14,968 nucleotides of DNA, taken from Sutterella sp. UBA4713. GTDB lineage: Bacteria; Pseudomonadota; Gammaproteobacteria; Burkholderiales; Burkholderiaceae_F. The stretch lies in NCBI GenBank assembly GCA_002404465.1, contig DHJT01000077.1:1-14968 (forward strand). The letters are read 5' to 3'. Numbering within the stretch: the first letter of the stretch is position 1; each line of letters begins with the position of its first letter. Shown piece after piece: positions 14,151-14,968 of this stretch. The notes below the pieces were generated by a model. That model made no database searches and was not told the origin of the DNA. It saw only the letters and a list, made by a program, of their open reading frames with translations. Both the position numbers and the translations under genes were made by a program.

Positions 14151-14308
14151 AGTCTTCTCCCTAACCGTAAAAAAACACCGGTGACCCGTCCCTCTTGCAC
14201 CGAATTTTATTAATCATATCTCGCTTTCTTTTTTCAGGTATAAGACAATCGACTTAGATTGGCGCTCTCCGAACGGCCGATGTTCCAAAGCATGGGGTCG
14301 ATTGAGAA
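14151..14308 (-). other. Intergenic region hrpA / racemase-like gene with inverted repeats
   Basis: An 8-bp perfect inverted repeat, CAATCGAC (14246-14253) with GTCGATTG (14297-14304), follows the hrpA stop but spans a 43-base loop. Nearer the racemase-like gene the minus strand reads TATGAT (14218-14213, a -10 candidate), then CGGTG (14202-14198) and CACCG (14183-14179), and soon after a seven-T tract (14175-14169). This resembles a weak terminator or attenuator in the 5' leader, but the stem is only five pairs and is separated from the T-tract by GTG. Confidence 0.3.
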
Positions 14309-14968
14309 TCACAAGCGCCGGATTGATTCCCAAACCTTCGTTAAACGTTTGACGGAAACAGGCATCGGGGTGCGAAGCTCTTGCGCAAATAGCGAGACTC
14401 GCAATTCTTCGAGCATCCAGCGAAACGCCTCAAGACGCTCATCGACAACACCTTTTCTGGCCGCTACCTCGCGTGCATACGGAATAAAAAGTTTGGCAAC
14501 GGCCTGCATTTGTACTGCATCGCGTTCCGGCGCGTTACGCAATTTATCCAGTCGAACGTTAATGGCCCGCACGTAACGCACGTAGTGGCGCAGTTGCTCA
14601 TGCGGAGTCGTCAACAAAAAGGACTTAGGGAAAAGCCCCTTTAACTGCTCTTTAATGTCCTTGATGACGTCGGGGAAAGCGCGGGATGCTGCAAGGCGTT
14701 TTGGAATGCCGGAAAGCTCCGCAACAACAGACTCTAATGCACGTGCCAATTCTCGCCCGACAAGATTAATTTTCCCTTTAGCCTCTTCACGCCGCTCGCG
14801 GAATTGTGCTTCATTTGTCGGCCAGGGTTCGTAAAGAGCGACTGACTCAACGGTGGCAGCAATCAAATCATCTCGGAGCGATTCGTAACTTTCGAAAGCA
14901 GGAGCAACCGCGTCAATCACGGAGGCGCGCATTTGAACGGTTTGTAGTCCCGTTAGATTCTTTTCTAA
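14309..14968 (-). CDS. hrpA: ATP-dependent RNA helicase HrpA, C-terminal part only
   Basis: The frame is open from the window edge at 14968 to TGA at 14309 (219 codons). It matches the C-terminal DUF3418 region of the large DEAH-box helicase HrpA: the visible start reads LEKNLTGLQTVQMRA, then RDDLIAATVESV, PKSFLLTTPHEQLRHYVRYVRAINVRLDKL, and the characteristic ending LEELRVSLFAQELRTPMPVSVKRLTKVW. The ATG at 14932 is internal, since the frame and the family similarity continue upstream of it. HrpA rescues stalled ribosomes and remodels RNA; the helicase motifs themselves lie outside the window. The gene ends 158 bases before the racemase-like start on the same strand. Confidence 0.93.
   Translation of the reverse strand, partial: LEKNLTGLQTVQMRASVIDAVAPAFESYESLRDDLIAATVESVALYEPWPTNEAQFRERREEAKGKINLVGRELARALESVVAELSGIPKRLAASRAFPDVIKDIKEQLKGLFPKSFLLTTPHEQLRHYVRYVRAINVRLDKLRNAPERDAVQMQAVAKLFIPYAREVAARKGVVDERLEAFRWMLEELRVSLFAQELRTPMPVSVKRLTKVWESIRRL

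Overview
The window looks like a chromosomal segment of a betaproteobacterium, most likely Burkholderiales and probably near Sutterellaceae. The evidence is a small 4.5S-type SRP RNA directly upstream of dnaX, the dnaX-ybaB order, a C69-family dipeptidase, an EMO-type membrane Fe-S oxidoreductase (a protein that feeds electrons into a menaquinone-type pool), an Asp/Glu racemase-like protein and an HrpA helicase. The lineage is inferred from gene content and protein motifs only. No insertion sequence, CRISPR array, prophage or integrase is visible.

Layout. (1) 1-3041, minus strand: SRP RNA (ffs) -> dnaX -> ybaB -> uppP (runs off the window). dnaX is split between two frames. The 0-frame ORF (406 codons) stops at TAG just after a G_GGA_AAA heptamer, and the -1 frame continues without a stop into a recognisable tau C-terminal domain. 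This fits a programmed -1 frameshift that makes a long tau (about 563 aa) and a short gamma-like product, with the roles of the frames inverted relative to E. coli. (2) 3067-5619: an AEC-family permease (minus) divergent from a C69 dipeptidase (plus). (3) 5698-8731: a zinc uptake locus. znuC-znuB-zur run on the minus strand and znuA diverges on the plus strand, around back-to-back promoters with overlapping -10 elements and a 6-5-6 palindrome. (4) 8732-9128: a structured, non-coding interval, then initiator tRNA-fMet (minus) with a clear promoter and terminator. (5) 9214-12981, plus strand: a PyrD-like flavoprotein that lacks most orotate-contact and catalytic residues, an EMO-like EtfAB:quinone oxidoreductase, and an overlapping IclR-type regulator. 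(6) 13053-14968, minus strand: an Asp/Glu racemase family protein with an extra degenerate N-terminal half-domain, and the C-terminal part of hrpA.

How the genes work together. ffs, dnaX, ybaB and uppP are housekeeping genes on one strand with tight spacing; the end of the tau frame overlaps the start of ybaB, so frameshifting may affect downstream translation. The znu/zur genes form a self-contained zinc-responsive import module. The oxidoreductase and IclR genes overlap by 23 bases and probably act in one catabolic electron-transfer context. The strongest unusual signals are the inverted dnaX frameshift cassette, the active-site-degenerate PyrD homologue, the duplicated half-domain in the racemase, and the hairpin-rich interval between znuA and tRNA-fMet.
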